Source: Onchocerca volvulus (taxonomy: Eukaryota > Nematoda > Chromadorea > Rhabditida > Onchocercidae). From it: a stretch of DNA of 64,000 nucleotides. The first letter of the stretch is position 1. Each line of letters starts with the position of its first letter. The notes under the pieces were generated by a model. That model did not search any database, was not told the origin of the DNA, and worked only from the letters and a program-made list of their open reading frames with translations. The stretch lies in NCBI GenBank assembly GCA_000499405.2, contig HG738138.1, forward strand, positions 25,421,962 through 25,485,961. The letters run 5' to 3'. Positions 13,001 to 26,101 of the stretch are shown here, in pieces. The translations under genes and the position numbers were made by a program.

Positions 13001-15072
13001 ACACCGCTATGACTATTTTAGGATGCTGATGAAGCGCTTATTAAAGAAGAAGGAAGTAAAATCTTTCAGCAATATCCCAAAACAGTTACTCTTATTGGAC
13101 GACCAGTTTTAACTACATTATATTATTCTTGCTTATATCATTTTGATCTTCCCGTGGTACTTTAATTTCTTTTTTATAAAATTAAGCTTCCAAAACTATA
13201 TAGTAATGTAAATTACCACTGATTGATTCAATGGAGAATGATAGAATTTGAGAAAAACCAAACCTTGTATCTGAATTCTGCTCATGTTATTCGTATGTGA
13301 AACATTCGGCAAATTTATTATCATTAAAAATAAAATTTGCTAAAATTAATTTTAAGTACTGAGATTAAGAATTTTTTGGAAAATTTCTGTTATCCGTATC
13401 ATGGTATTTTTTGGTAACTCATTAATTAGAAGAATATTTTATTATTTTAAATTAAATTTTTTGCAGTAGGTTATGAACTGAAAATAAGCCGTGCTGAAAA
13501 TCGGTTTATGCTTCTGACCATCATAATTTAATTCGTAGCAAGAAAGAAAAAAATTGTCATTTGAATGAATTGCTTAAGATTAAATGCGAACAACAGAAAT
13601 AAATTATTGGACTATGGAAATTTTTTTTTTTTCGGATAAAAGAGAAAGAATGAATTGCTACTATTCAAGTTGATTTTCCCTATACTTAAACTGAGATTTA
13701 AAGATAAGTGAGAATATAATTTCTCAAAAAGACGAAAATTTTTATTAATTGTAGTGACAAAATAATGGATTAATATAATAATGAATTAACGATAGTTGGT
13801 TCTTATATTAAAGATTTATTTGCAGAATGCTTATGCTAGTCCATTATCTATAAAAGAATTCTTCAATATAACTGAAAAGCAATATGCATGGACGACAATA
13901 TCGGCATTAACCCGTTTGAAAAGGTTTGAATGATATCTTATTCGTTCGTACTACTATAGTATTATAATGATTCGTAATTTGGTATATTGGAACTATTTCA
14001 TATAGTTGCTTATTTACTGATACTTATATAAAGTTGGGTGTGACATTTTATTTATTTGGAGATGGAAATTTATATTTGATTGAAAATAGTTCGAAATGCT
14101 TTACTTTATTTCTTACTACAATAATGATACACATTCCAAAATAATAGTAAAATTTTTTTTCTTGTAATTTCTATAATGAGGAGAGAGTATGAATTCAAAA
14201 GACCTTAATTGGGAAAAATAATATCAACATAAATCAAATGATATGTGGAACGATAAAAAAGTTTATTCCAGATGGAATGACATCGAAAAAGTGTTAATGA
14301 GCAAAAAATTATTGGGTGGTGTCAAAATTCATTGTCCTTTTGGTTGGCGACATTTATTTACCATAATTTCAAGCAATGAGCAGCCACCAAAAGAAGTATA
14401 GATTATTTTTATTTTCGCCTATATATTTTTTCGTTTATGAAAACTTTAAGTTTTGTTCTTACATATTACTAAAAATATGAATTTATTAGATTAGTTTTCA
14501 TTTTTATGAGATGCTATTGAACTGGTGAAAGGTTTTTTTTGCAAAAGAATATAGGATTGAAAGGAATTTGTAAAAATTAAAAGAAAATTTAAGTTATGAT
14601 TATCTTTAGAATTATTTGAGTATAAAAATTTTTTTTCACAGATCTTATGTAAGTTTTTGCGTGCTATTCCGGATTTAAACGAACGTCAACGTCTTGCGAA
14701 TCAATTTCCGGAAGTATCTGAAGTTACAATCGAATGTTTGGTAGCGCAAAAGGATCGAATTGCACTGAGTGCTTTTCTAGCCAAGCTAACACCACATACG
14801 GTAGAAGCTCATAAAGCACTCAACGCCTTGAATAATGCTGTATGTAATTAACTTTTCTATAGTTTCTGCATTGAAAATCATATTTATTATGATGTTTTCT
14901 ATTTCGGATTTTTTGGAAATTTAGTTTTTTATTATGTAAATTGGAGGATGAGAGGGATGAAATTGGTACCAATTGCACTAATGTATTTTTTTTTTTAAGT
15001 TAAAAATTATATTTAATATTTCTTTCAGATTTTAATTTAATCTTATTTTAGACAAATCGATGGAAAAATTAG
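10064..15072 (+). CDS. spe-39: SPE-39 / VIPAS39 (VPS33B-interacting trafficking protein), twelve exons
   Basis: In other animals this protein pairs with the Sec1/Munc18 protein VPS33B to act in endosome-to-lysosome and lysosome-related organelle traffic; in C. elegans it is needed for sperm membranous organelles. Exons: 10064-10174, 10473-10600, 10851-10926, 11110-11280, 11563-11724, 12204-12340, 12724-12910, 13022-13156, 13826-13923, 14272-14395, 14642-14839, 15052-15072. All phases fit and give 515 residues, close to family size (about 490-520). The N-terminus has the family acidic motif (KFTFDNPEDSYWN, residue 6 on). A short coiled stretch at about 150-162 precedes ADPEITVRRLL. The C-terminal half is the VPS16-C-like helical region, with LERQIIIEDADEALIKEEG near 318-337, YYSCLYHFDLP near 358 and PLSIKEFFNITEKQYAW after 374. 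The protein ends NRWKN. The exon 5 acceptor could lie three bases further (adds or removes one Gln). The first ATG is chosen because the family N-terminal motif follows directly. Confidence 0.93.
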
Positions 15073-17130
15073 TTAGACCGCTTGATTCAGACGGGCAAAT
15101 TCGATGAACTACTGCTGATAAAAATGTATATTTATTGTAAAATGTTTTTCTTCTTTTTCTTTCAGAGATGATTTTACTCTTTTATTTCTTTCAAAGATGC
15201 TTTATTTAAATTTAAGAAATATTAGTAAAAGCTAAATTTAATGCTTTTTTTTTGTTAGATGTTCATTGTGATATGTTTATTTTTCCTGAAAGAATTTTAC
15301 AGAATTTAATAGAAACGACTCTAAATGAAAAACGATTTTTTTAAACGAATTTTTATGAATCTCAGCTTTAAAACAATAGGTACTCTGTTCATTAGCTTAA
15401 TATTATTAATTTTCTCATAATATCAATAATTATTTCCATTTTTTGATTTTTTCGAACGGGTACTATTATTATGTTTTTTGGAATTAATTATAATATGAAT
15501 TAATTATTACATTCCATCGATATTAAGCTGTATGAAAAACTAACGTTGAAAACACTGTTATATCTTTGTGCCTAAAACACTTATTATTCGCTTATTTAGT
15601 ATTCAGTCCTTCTTTTTCTTGAGTAAATATGTGAAAGATTCTGGATAATGTAATTATTTGTGGATTTCAATGATGGAGTATAATGTGGAAATGTATTAGA
15701 TAAATATACTAAATTTTGTTCCAATAACATCTGTAAATAAAGATTTTAATGACATTGCAAGTAAAATTAAAAGAATTTTAATTCAATCTTATATGCAAAG
15801 CACAATAGGTAAGTTCGATTCTATTTTTAAGATTAATTTTGAACATGAAGTTATGGAGTTTTGAACTCAACTATCTTGTCATATTATGTGATGCGACGAA
15901 AAACTTGACAACTTTTTGATGGATCACTAATAGAATAAAAATATTTCTGAATATTCCGAGAAATTTATGAATTTCGACCATAAATTATGTTTTTTTTTTT
16001 TTTTTTAAATTTCGCCGTTTAGAGATGATAAATATTAAGTCAAATAAATACTAAGTTAGTTTTACAATCCTCACGATTGATCGAGTAAATTAGAAATATT
16101 GGAAAAGTACAATAATGAATTACAAGTATTCATTTTCGAATGAAATTACCTCAGTAAAAGTTATGTTTAAAATGGCTAGTAATATCTTTGCTATATTCAA
16201 AACAAATTCTTTATTACATGAAATTCTTCCAAAATTTGCATATTAAAAAAATATGCGATAAATTACAAATGTTTAATATCAGCTCTAAAATCAATTAGTC
16301 ATTTTTCAATTCAACCGGTAAACTGTTCGTTTTTTTTTCTTTAAAAAAAAAAAATTCTACTTATAATTTTAACTAATGTAATTTGAGATTTACTCGAATT
16401 TGTTTCGAAAATTTTCGAAATTTCCAAAATTTTCTCAGAATTTTATCAAAAATAAACATTATAACCGTTGCTAGATTATTGTAGCATTTGTATTAAACCA
16501 TATTTTTTACTTTTGAATTTCGAAATTATTCTCATATGAAATTTCGAGATTTGAACAGGAAAATTACTTGATATTGATAATGGCTGATAAAAATTTTGGT
16601 AATAAATTGAAAATACTTCCAATAATTATTTCATCCTGAAAATTTTATAATCAAATAATATGAAATATTAATTTGAAATTTATAGTAAATAAACTGGAAA
16701 TAAATTAATTCGAAATGATATTTCACCTCTTTTCAATCTAATCAAATTTGAATAATTTCCGATAGGTAATTTTATTAATCGTTACTGGACGAAGGAAATA
16801 TCATTTTATTTATAACAATCTATAGAACAAAGACATAAAAGAACGACGAAAATAAAACAATTCCAAGAAATATCGATTAATTTTTTGCCAAAAAAAATGA
16901 CATTCAAAAAACGATCGATCAATAAGAGAAGTTTGCTATTTCTTAAAAATACCTTCTTTTTTTTTCTTTTTTTTTTTTACCTGTTTAAAAAAAAAAAAAA
17001 AAATTTTGATCACAAATTGATTGATCAAATTAATCATTGTTTTCTATTCGAATAGTTAATACAATAAATATATTAGTATGATAAAAAGGGATTATTTTAA
17101 TGAAATATCTCATAGATTGCAATAATTGAA
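15073..17130. other. Intergenic sequence downstream of spe-39
   Basis: AT-rich, with long A and T runs (for example 15991-16006 and 16988-17002). No open exon with splice sites was recognised on either strand. An AATAAA lies near 15736, about 660 bases after the spe-39 stop, which is far for a polyadenylation signal. Confidence 0.5.
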
Positions 17131-18530
17131 AAGTTATTAACGTGTATTACGTGTTAATTTCGTGCAATTTAAGTTAAATTAGTAATTAAATAAATGGTTG
17201 AATTAAAATGGAATAATTTAATATCGAAATTATTGAGAAACTGATGATATGTTCATAGGATGAGATGATTTCACGTAAACAAAAAAAAAAAAAAAAAAAA
17301 AAACTGAAATCAATAAATCATGAAAGATAAAGAGATAGAGTGAAAGGTTGTAAATTTCGAATATTCTCAATTACGCTTGCTAACCGTATAATATGCAAAT
17401 AATTTTCACGTTTTTCACGTCGCGATAGTTTTTTTTTTTACACGTTCAATTATTATACATTTCTTGAATATGAAAAGCTTAAACAGAAATTTGGAATTAT
17501 TTTTATGATATGCTCCCTAAAAGAAAAATAAAATATTGAAATGACGTCACCATTTTGACGTAACATGAAGATAAAACACGCAAAGAGACAAAATGAAACA
17601 CGTAAAGAGACAAAATGAAACACACAAAGAGACAAAATGAAACACGTAAAGAAACAAAATGAAGCACGTAAAGAGACAAAATGAAACACGTAAGAAATAA
17701 ACAAGACATGTCGAAACGGCATAATTTAACGCGATAAAATCTTGCAAATTTGGCGTTCGACGGTTACGTCGATATTTAGCTTTTTGAAAAAAGAATAAGG
17801 GATGAGATCAATATTTCACGTCAGTTTTTTACGTGAAAAATGTCGTGATCGATATACTTCAATGATATTGTTGCTGTCATATTAGGTCGATATTTATCAA
17901 TCATCTTCAAATATAGGATCTGATAAAAAGATATAGTTGAAGTCGATATTTATAACATTGGAATTTGCACGTAAGAAAACTAATTATATTCAAATTTTAC
18001 GGTAGAAATAAGCCGATATTTCGTGCAGAATTCAAAAAAAAAAAAAAAAAAACGTGAAGAATCTGTTTCATACTTTTATTAGCATAAGATATTATTATAA
18101 GTATGAATTACGTGTAAGCATAAGCGTTATTTACGTGACCTTACTACTATTCAAGTAACTTGGCAGCGTGATTCGCATTGACACGTATGATGAACCGATG
18201 ATGAATTGACGTAAACGTATGATGAATCGACGTAAACGTGTAAAATCTTGTGGATTACGTGAATTTGAGCATCTTGATGGTTATAACAATGAATTGCGTT
18301 ATAAACATAAGCGTTATTTAACATACTATTACATGATCTAAATTATCCAAGTAACATGATAGTGTAATTTGAATTTACATGTATGATGAATTGATGTGAA
18401 CATATGTAATTTAGCCTATTACGTGTAATTCGAGTTGACGTGTATGATGAATTGACGTGAATGTGCAATTTAGTATATTACGTGAATTCAAATACTTTGA
18501 CGCATAATTTAGCGAAGATAACAATGACGT
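17130..18530. repeat. ACGTG/CACGT-rich block of degenerate repeats
   Basis: ACGTG, TTACGT and CACGT words recur dozens of times in this 1.4 kb, against a general shortage of CG elsewhere. From about 18120 to 18500 they fall in repeats of the type GTATGATGAATTGACGT. No coding frame is supported. Confidence 0.7.
17571..17700. repeat. 22-bp tandem repeat, about 5.5 copies
   Basis: Units of AAACACGTAAAGAGACAAAA followed by TG repeat head to tail with a few substitutions. The minus strand of the array reads open in three frames (Phe/Cys/Leu/Ser-rich), which is a by-product of the repeat and not a gene. Confidence 0.9.
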
Positions 18531-18784
18531 GAGAATCGCGCTGTAGAGACAGACTGCTCATGTTGTACTATAAATGTGTGTGTGTAACGCTTCTTATCTG
18601 GCTTGTAAATGTCTGTTCGCAAAATTTTTTTTTTTGGAAACTTTTTTTTTGGGATAATTTATTTCCATTCGCATATTTCATCATATTTGCGACAATTAAA
18701 AAAATATCGCAATTAATTTAATGGCAGTAGCCTCAGATAGATTTATTTACTTTTTTTTTTTTTTTTTTCAGCGGAAGAAAAAAG

Positions 18785-18810
18785 AAACAAAGAGAGAGGG
18801 GGAGACAGAA

Positions 18811-18849
<39 letters not shown>

Positions 18850-18850
18850 G
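18785..18850. repeat. GA microsatellite
   Basis: Purine-rich run, pure (GA)n at about 18818-18844, flanked by interrupted GA-rich sequence. Confidence 0.95.
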
Positions 18851-18889
18851 AAAGAAAGAGAAAGTTGGAGAAGATGATTCAGAAAAAAT

Positions 18890-19730
18890 TTCCGGACAAA
18901 TGTTCTAGATGGAGGGAAATTTTTGTATTTTCCAGATGAATATTCTAAATTTAGGAGAATTTCTATATTTTCCTCATTAAGTATTTTAAATTTAATGAAT
19001 TCTCGTATTTTCCGGATGTCTTTGAAATTTAATGAAATCCTGTATTTTTCGTATTAAGATGTCTAAATTAAGGAAAATTCTAGATATTCCTCATAATATT
19101 TTAAATTTTGATAAATTTCCTCTGTATTTTCCGGACGTCTTCTAAATTTAATGAATTTCTGTATTTTCCGGATTAGTTTTTCTAAATTATAAGTGAATAG
19201 CCACCCAAAGGCTCATCATATTACAGCATCAATTTTAAGTTACGGAAAATTCTAGATATTCCTTTATGAGTATTTTAAATTTCAGGAAATCCTAAATTTT
19301 CCAAATGGGAGTTTTAAATTAAAAAGAAATCCTTTATTAAAAAAAAAAAATCCCGGGAAAAAAAATTTCTTATTTTTTTTTAAAAAAATTAAAGGTTCTA
19401 AATTTAAGGAAATCTTGCATTTTCTGAATGAGTATTTTAAATTTAGGAAAATTCCATATTTTCATCATGAGTACCGCAAACTTAGGGAAATCCTACAATT
19501 TTCAAAATGACTGCCGCGAAATCCTGTATTTTCCAGACGAAAGTTGCTAAATTGAAGAAAATTCTGTATTTTCCGGACGAAATTTTGAATTTAAAAAATT
19601 CCTGTATTTTTCGAACGAAAGTTCTAAAATTTGAGGAAATTCTGTATTTTCTGGATGAATGTTCTAGATTTAAGGAAATCTTCGATTTTCCGGGACAAAT
19701 GTTTGAATTTATGGAAAAAAATATTTTTCA
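18890..19730. repeat. Degenerate tandem array, unit about 50 bp
   Basis: Roughly sixteen diverged units, each with a TTTTCCGGA-like core, then a TTCTAAATTTAAGG-like segment, then GAAATCCTGTA. Unit length varies, which points to an old array. Short frames across it are repeat artefacts. Confidence 0.85.
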
Positions 19731-21012
19731 AAAATATGAATGATGTTAGATGAATATTAATTTCATAATATAATTCGTTATTTTAGTATTTTTTATTGCT
19801 ACGATAAAATTTTTGGTTTTTTTCAAACGAAAATTTTCTCGAAATTTCGATGATACAAAGTAAAACTATAAAAATGACGTGTAATTTTGGTTGGAATTTT
19901 CGAAGTTTACTTATTTTGGTAGAAATTTTTCCAAATTTCCATTCGCTTTTTTTTTCTGAATTATTTGGTTTTATTAAAATTGTTATTTATGAAATAAATT
20001 TAGAGAATTAGTAATAAAATTTGCATAAAATTTTCGTAAAAATTTGAATAAACTTAACATTAACGGAGTTTTTTTGTTTTTTTCCTATTCTATCTTTTTT
20101 TTTTTTCATATTTATAGAATTGATGGATAAATTTAAATAATTTTGTCATCATTTTTAAATGTGGCATTTAATTGTGCTATCGTCGACTTCTTCCAGCAGT
20201 CAGTTTTCTTATTTTTTTAATGAAAATTTATCAGATTTAAAAAATTTTTTGAAATTCGAAATTTAATAAGACATATATTGTTTTTAGAATGTATCATATA
20301 TCACTAAATGAACTTACTGATAAGTTTGCTATATGAATTTGCTAAACTTTTCCTGATGATTTTATTGATAATGTTACTTAAAATTGTATAAAATATGATA
20401 ATAGGAAATGATTGAATGAATGAATTAACAAATGAAATTTGTTATTATTAATCATTATCAATAATATATTATCAGTAGGAAGATATAGTAATGATTAAAA
20501 TAGAATTAACTGGATTAAATATCAGTAATTATCACTAAATATTATAAATTAGATGATAAATTTTCGGCGGGAAAATTTTGATTTACAATTTATCGAGTTT
20601 TTAGTATCATTATAAAGATGTATTATTAATTAGATCTGTAATAATTTTATCTTTTATTCGTTCACAAAATATTGTTATTATCTAAATAAATGTCATTTTA
20701 TCAATTATTGATCCGTTTTTTTTTTTTTTTTTTTGTTTTTTTTTCATATTATAAATACAATAGTAGATTAATTGTTATAGTTTTTTTTCAATATTAAATT
20801 TATTTGTAATATTTCCTCAAATAAACTTTCTTCATTGCTATGAATAGTTTTTTGGTTGTATTTTATTGATGTTTTTGTTATGATTATGATTCATGGATAA
20901 TAATTTTTATTTATTTTTGAAATAAATTTATCGATATGGTTAAATGTGAAAAAAATTTTTTTAAATAATTTTTTTTTTGAATAATCTTTATTCTGATTTT
21001 TCAGCAGCTATA
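19731..21012. other. Intergenic region upstream of the Headcase gene
   Basis: AT-rich and without exon-like segments. It ends with TCTGATTTTTCAG at 20992-21004, eight bases before the Headcase start codon, a plausible trans-splice acceptor. Long T runs occur at about 20709-20732. Confidence 0.5.
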
Positions 21013-24000
21013 ATGGGTTCATCAAGAAGATCACCAAATGGTATCAATAATGCAACACGTAAACCAGGTTGTCCGATACCATTATCATCCGGTTGTTTAC
21101 GTGGTTTGTTTTTTTGTATTTCATTAATATCTTTTTTTTTGATTAATCTAGATTTATGATTATCGATTGACTTGAATATTTTATAAATTAAATAAATTTT
21201 ATTGATTTTTTTCTTTAAATTTATTAATAAATCAAAAAAGAAAAAAAAATGTTTGATAATTTTTAGGATTTCCTATACCATCTTCACTTGAGGAAGGTAT
21301 CAAAATGAAATGCAGCAATAATCAATGTCCATATCAAGATCAACTAATGCATTTACAATGTTTTCGTGCATTAGAAGATAATCTTGTCAAAATTATGAGT
21401 AATATGGGTAAGATAATTAGCAAATTAATTGGATTATTTTGATTTAAAAAACTGAAATTACAATAATTTTATTAAGATTATTTGAGTAGTATATCAAGAT
21501 TATTTGAAGTTATTCGAATTTATCATGATAATTTAAAGGTTATTTGAATGTAGTAACTTATCATGATTATTTTGATTATTTATTTAAATTTAATAGTTTT
21601 ATCAAAATTTTTGAAATTATTTAAATGTAATAGCTTTTATCGAAATTATTTGAGATTATTTAAGCATAATATATTTTTATCAAGATTTATGAAGTTGTTT
21701 GAATGTAGTAGCTTTTATTAAGATTATTTGAACTTCGTTACCTAAATGTGGTAACTTTGTCAAGATTATTTGGGTTATTTAAATGTAATATTTTTATCAA
21801 GATATTTGAGATTACTTAAATGTTAGTATCAAGGTTATTCAAAAGTATTTGGATATAGTAACTTTATCAAGATTATTCGAGGTTGTTTGAATGTAATAAC
21901 TTTATCAAGATTATTTGAGGTTATTTAAATGGAATAACTTTGTCAAGATTATTTGAAGTTATTTGAATGTAGTAACTTTATCAAGATTATTTGAAATTTT
22001 TAAAATGTAATAGACATTCATCAAAATTATTTGAAATTATTTAAATATAGTAAGCTTTTATCAAAACTATTTGAGGTTATCCTTAAATGTAATAGTTTTA
22101 TCAAAATCATTTAAAGTTACTTGAATGTAGTAGCTTTATCAAGATTATTCGGGATTATTTAAATATTTATTTGAATTTTTAGGATCAGCTCGTGGATGGA
22201 CTGATGCACAAAGACGATCAAATTTATGGGACAAGAAAGGTTTATCATTGATCCAACGAAAATGTCGCTGTCTTTGCGGTTTGGGACTTATGCGACTTGA
22301 TCAAACAGCGTTATTTCTAGGTTATATGAAAATTTTGAATGATTTGATGAACATATATGGACTAGCTTTCTTATTAAACTAATTTTATTGTACTATCAAA
22401 TTCGAAGTTCATATCTGATTTCTCGAAATTTTATTTTAAGATTAGTGCGTGATTAATTTTTTTTCTAAATCTATCATTTATGATGAAGTTTTTGGTAGGC
22501 ATAAATATCAATTAAAGCGAAAAATAATTAGCAATTTGTTGTAAGATGCATGAATACATATTCAAATTGTGATACAATAAAGAATGCTTTACTAGAATAT
22601 GAAATCTTTTATTGAAAATTAAGAAATCAAGGAATTTCGTACGTTAATTTCAAAAATAATAATGAGCGCATTTGTAGCCAATCAAAATGCAACTCAATTA
22701 TCAACAGCACCGCCAAAAACTAAAAAAGGAAAAAAAAATCTTCCAAAATTAAATTTTGGCTCAACAAATGTAGCAACAACTCAAAACGATAAGCAATGTA
22801 TTAAATATGGGAAGTTGGTCACTATTATGTGATAAAAAAAAAAACAAAAAAACAAAAATAATTTAATTGATAAAAGAAATACTTCTTTTTAGCAATTATA
22901 ACTTTCAAAAAGGTTTGTAATATTTGGAGATTCGTAGTATTTGAGAATGAATTTATTAATTAAATATGACAAATGAAAATTACATTTCTATACAAAAAAA
23001 AGTTTCACCTTTTCAAATTGCAATTCATCTCATCGATATTTTTGTATTATTTTTTTTAGCAAGAAACGAAATACCTTTTATCGCTCGATATCACCTAGTG
23101 ATAGCATTCTTTCAGCATCATCATCAATCGCAAAATATAGCTATGATAGCGAGGTTTGTATATTCATTTGGTTTTTATCGAAAAATTGGATGATATAGGC
23201 GAATGTTTTGTCTTTCTTTCAATGTCTTTTTTGTAATTTATGTTGTAAATAATTTCCTTGTCATTTAAACAAATCGAATTAATAGTAGTTATAGTTTTTA
23301 GTTTTATAAAATTTGAAAATTTTTTATGTCAAATTCTCTTTTATTATTATATTTATATTATTTATCACATTTTTACTTCTATTTTTTCTTTTTTTTTTTT
23401 ATTTTCAAAAATTATATTTCATTATTTTTTAGCGCCGTGTATTATCGCATACATTATTTAGAGGAAAATGGAATCCAGAAATAAGAACTACAAAAAGTGA
23501 ACACGGTAAGTTATGTTTTTGATTTCCTTAAATTAAGAAGAATACGAAAAATCATGAAAGTTATCGAAACTTAGAATTTCCTACTCTTTTACTCATTTCT
23601 ATCTGATCATCCAGAAAATTTGTAATTGCATTTGTAACTCATTTTCTCCGATTAAAGATGAAAAGAGAGAGGACATACGAATTCTCGAATGATGATTCTA
23701 AATACTGATGGTGAATAGAACAAAATATTTTTATTTCTTATGAATTTTTTATTGGAGACCTACCATAATCAGTTTTATCTGATAATATGTGACGTATACT
23801 ACGCCTAAACCTAAGCCTAGGCCTAATAAATGCCTTGTTTTTGATGTAAAAGTTAGAAAAAGAGTTTTTTTTTTCTTTGGATATCTTCGAAGTGCTTTCG
23901 TTTCTGCATTTTTTATTGTGAATTTTAGGATGGACCCAGAAGAAATCAATCAATTCAGAGCCTGTTATGGAAAGAAAATCATTTACTTCGAAAAAGGTCA

Positions 24001-25892
24001 GTCGAAATATTTCATATGCGGAAGTCACATTAATGAAACGTAATGATACCGGATTTATGTACAGTGAAGATCAAGTAAGTATTATCAGCAAATATTTTGT
24101 TTTGTTGCCGATTTTTTTTTTTTGCTTTTTTTCGGAAAAAAAAATCGAAATGTAGCTTCCGCAAGCTGGATGATTCGAGATTTCAAAAATTTTTAATCTA
24201 AATCAATGAATAATGTTTTTCAACATTTCTGAAAGCATTTACAAAAACAAGGTAAAAACTGATAGATTATCAAAGATTGTCGGATAATAAAATATGATTA
24301 GAAAATATCGAAATAAATCTTAAATCATATGTGAACATTGATTTATCTATCATGTGATAGTTTTTACAGCGTTTAAAACTAAGAGCATAAAATTGCATGA
24401 AATTATGAGTTGTGAAAATGGAAATGATGAATTATGAAAATAGAAATGATTAATCAATTTGGAATTTAAATTATATTCGGCACCTTTGTTTAACTTTTAT
24501 GATTGGTTATTAATATAGCTATTTGATGTATGAGCTTCAAATGAAATGTGATGGGATCTCCATAATTTGCGAAGCAAAAATAATCAAAGAATTTTTGTGC
24601 AAAAATTTTGTTTCAGTTTCCGAAAAGCGAACATGTCAAAAGTGGTATACGACCGTTATCTGCTTGTGGGCCATTTAATAATTTGCGAATGCAAAATTTT
24701 AATGTTACCCAAAATCATCCAGTAATTTACTCTACAGATTTATCGACAAATACTTCGGTTGTTTCGCTTCCATATGAAGATTTTCCAAATTCGGTGAGTT
24801 ATATCAAGTCGTATATTTTATTCTCTATATGCTTATGGAAATGAAAATTTTAGAAATGATTGTAGAAAACTTGAAAATTTGCGAAAATTTCTAGATCATA
24901 GTTCAAAAAATCTGCACTTGATTGCATTTTAATTTGTAACGAAAAATGAAATATTATTCAGCATGTCGTATTTTTACATTTATATCATTCTAGAATATAT
25001 TTTTCAGGAAATCTGAAATATGTTTTTCAGAAAATCTTATTCATACTTATTAGATTGACATTTAACAGATTTAGTGCCATTGCTTAAAAAAAAAAATAAG
25101 ACTTTCATATATATATTTATTTATATAACAATAAGTTCAATAAATTTCAGTTGCATTCTGTTAGTAGTGACGATACATCTGAATCCATGAGTTATTATCA
25201 TTTCGATGCAAACGGATTCTTTGGTTCGTTAATTTTTTTTTTTTTAAATTTTTATTGTGAATTATTTTATTTAAATCAATATTTAGTTCCTAATTTTTTA
25301 ATTTAGGAGAATTTTTTTCTGTTTTTAATAAAAACAATTTTTTTTTTTTTTGCAGTTACTCCGGTTGATTTTTCGACGATATTACCATCACCATCTGAAA
25401 CACCACCTGGTTCGCTTTCTTCTACAGATGATAGCCAAACGATGTCACAGAAAGTAAGTTTAAAAATATAAACTTTAGGTGGAAAATGAATAATATAATT
25501 TGTTTCATTCCATGGATTCAAACATTATTATTGTTTTGTGGCTAAATTTTTTTACTTCCTTTTTTCTTTTAAATAGTAAATGGGAAAGAAAATGAAGTTA
25601 TGATTCCATGAATGAAAGCATAATCCATATTGCTATCGATAGCTAATAAACTATCGTGAATAATTTTTATTAATGTTATTATTATTGCTAACTTGACAAT
25701 CTTTGTAACTTATATAAATCAAAAAATCTTAAATTTTCAATCAATCATTTTGCAGATAGCATTTTTCAGAATGATGATGTTCTTCAGGATGTTGATAACG
25801 AATCGACAGGTTATTATAGTCTTTTTGCTGGATATTCATTTGGTCTTGGAGAAATTTTGATTGCGGATAGCTATCTTCCAGGATTACTTTAG
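21013..25892 (+). CDS. HECA: Headcase (HECA) homologue, about eleven exons
   Basis: Headcase is a conserved animal protein first known from Drosophila adult-progenitor and tracheal development; its biochemical role is not settled. Exons: 21013-21103, 21267-21407, 22183-22320, about 22624-22828, 23060-23153, 23433-23505, 23929-24074, 24617-24793, 25151-25223, 25356-25453, 25770-25892, giving about 452 residues. The first three exons carry the Cys/His-rich Headcase N-terminal domain: CPIPLSSGCLRGFPIPSS from residue 20, KCSNNQCPYQDQLMHLQCF, then GWTDAQRRSNLWDKKGLSL and KCRCLCGLGLMRLD, which parallel the human CRNPRCGYR, WSEQQRRQNLW and RCGRGHLRRDL segments. Later exons are Ser/Lys-rich with low complexity and no recognised domain, and end in ADSYLPGLL. 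The start follows TTTTTCAG by eight bases. Exon 4 is the weak point: its acceptor (ATTAAG) and donor (ATGTGATA) are poor. Without splicing at 22320 the frame would stop at 22379-22381. AATAAA at 26031-26036 fits the 3' end. Confidence 0.85.
21470..22170. repeat. Intronic 38-bp tandem array in the Headcase gene
   Basis: About eighteen degenerate units built on TTTATCAAGATTATTTGAGG followed by TTATTTGAATGTAGTAAC fill nearly all of the second intron (21408-22182). Units vary by substitutions and short deletions. The array stops just short of the acceptor at 22181-22182. Confidence 0.9.
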
Positions 25893-26064
25893 ATTTTTCT
25901 TTTTGGAACAAAATTATTCATGGATTCAGCATATAAAAGAAACATTGGCTTTTAACTTAATATTCAATTTTCATTAAACATATCCATTTTATGAAGCTTA
26001 AAATTTTACGAATTCCTGGATTTGGTAATAAATAAAATTTGATGCATCTAATTTGTTAATAATT

Positions 26065-26101
<37 letters not shown>

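Noticed and set aside
17453..17747. Three overlapping Phe/Cys/Leu-rich minus-strand frames
   Set aside because: All come from the 22-bp GAAACACGTAAAGAGACAAAA array read backwards; being open in three frames marks a repeat, not a protein.
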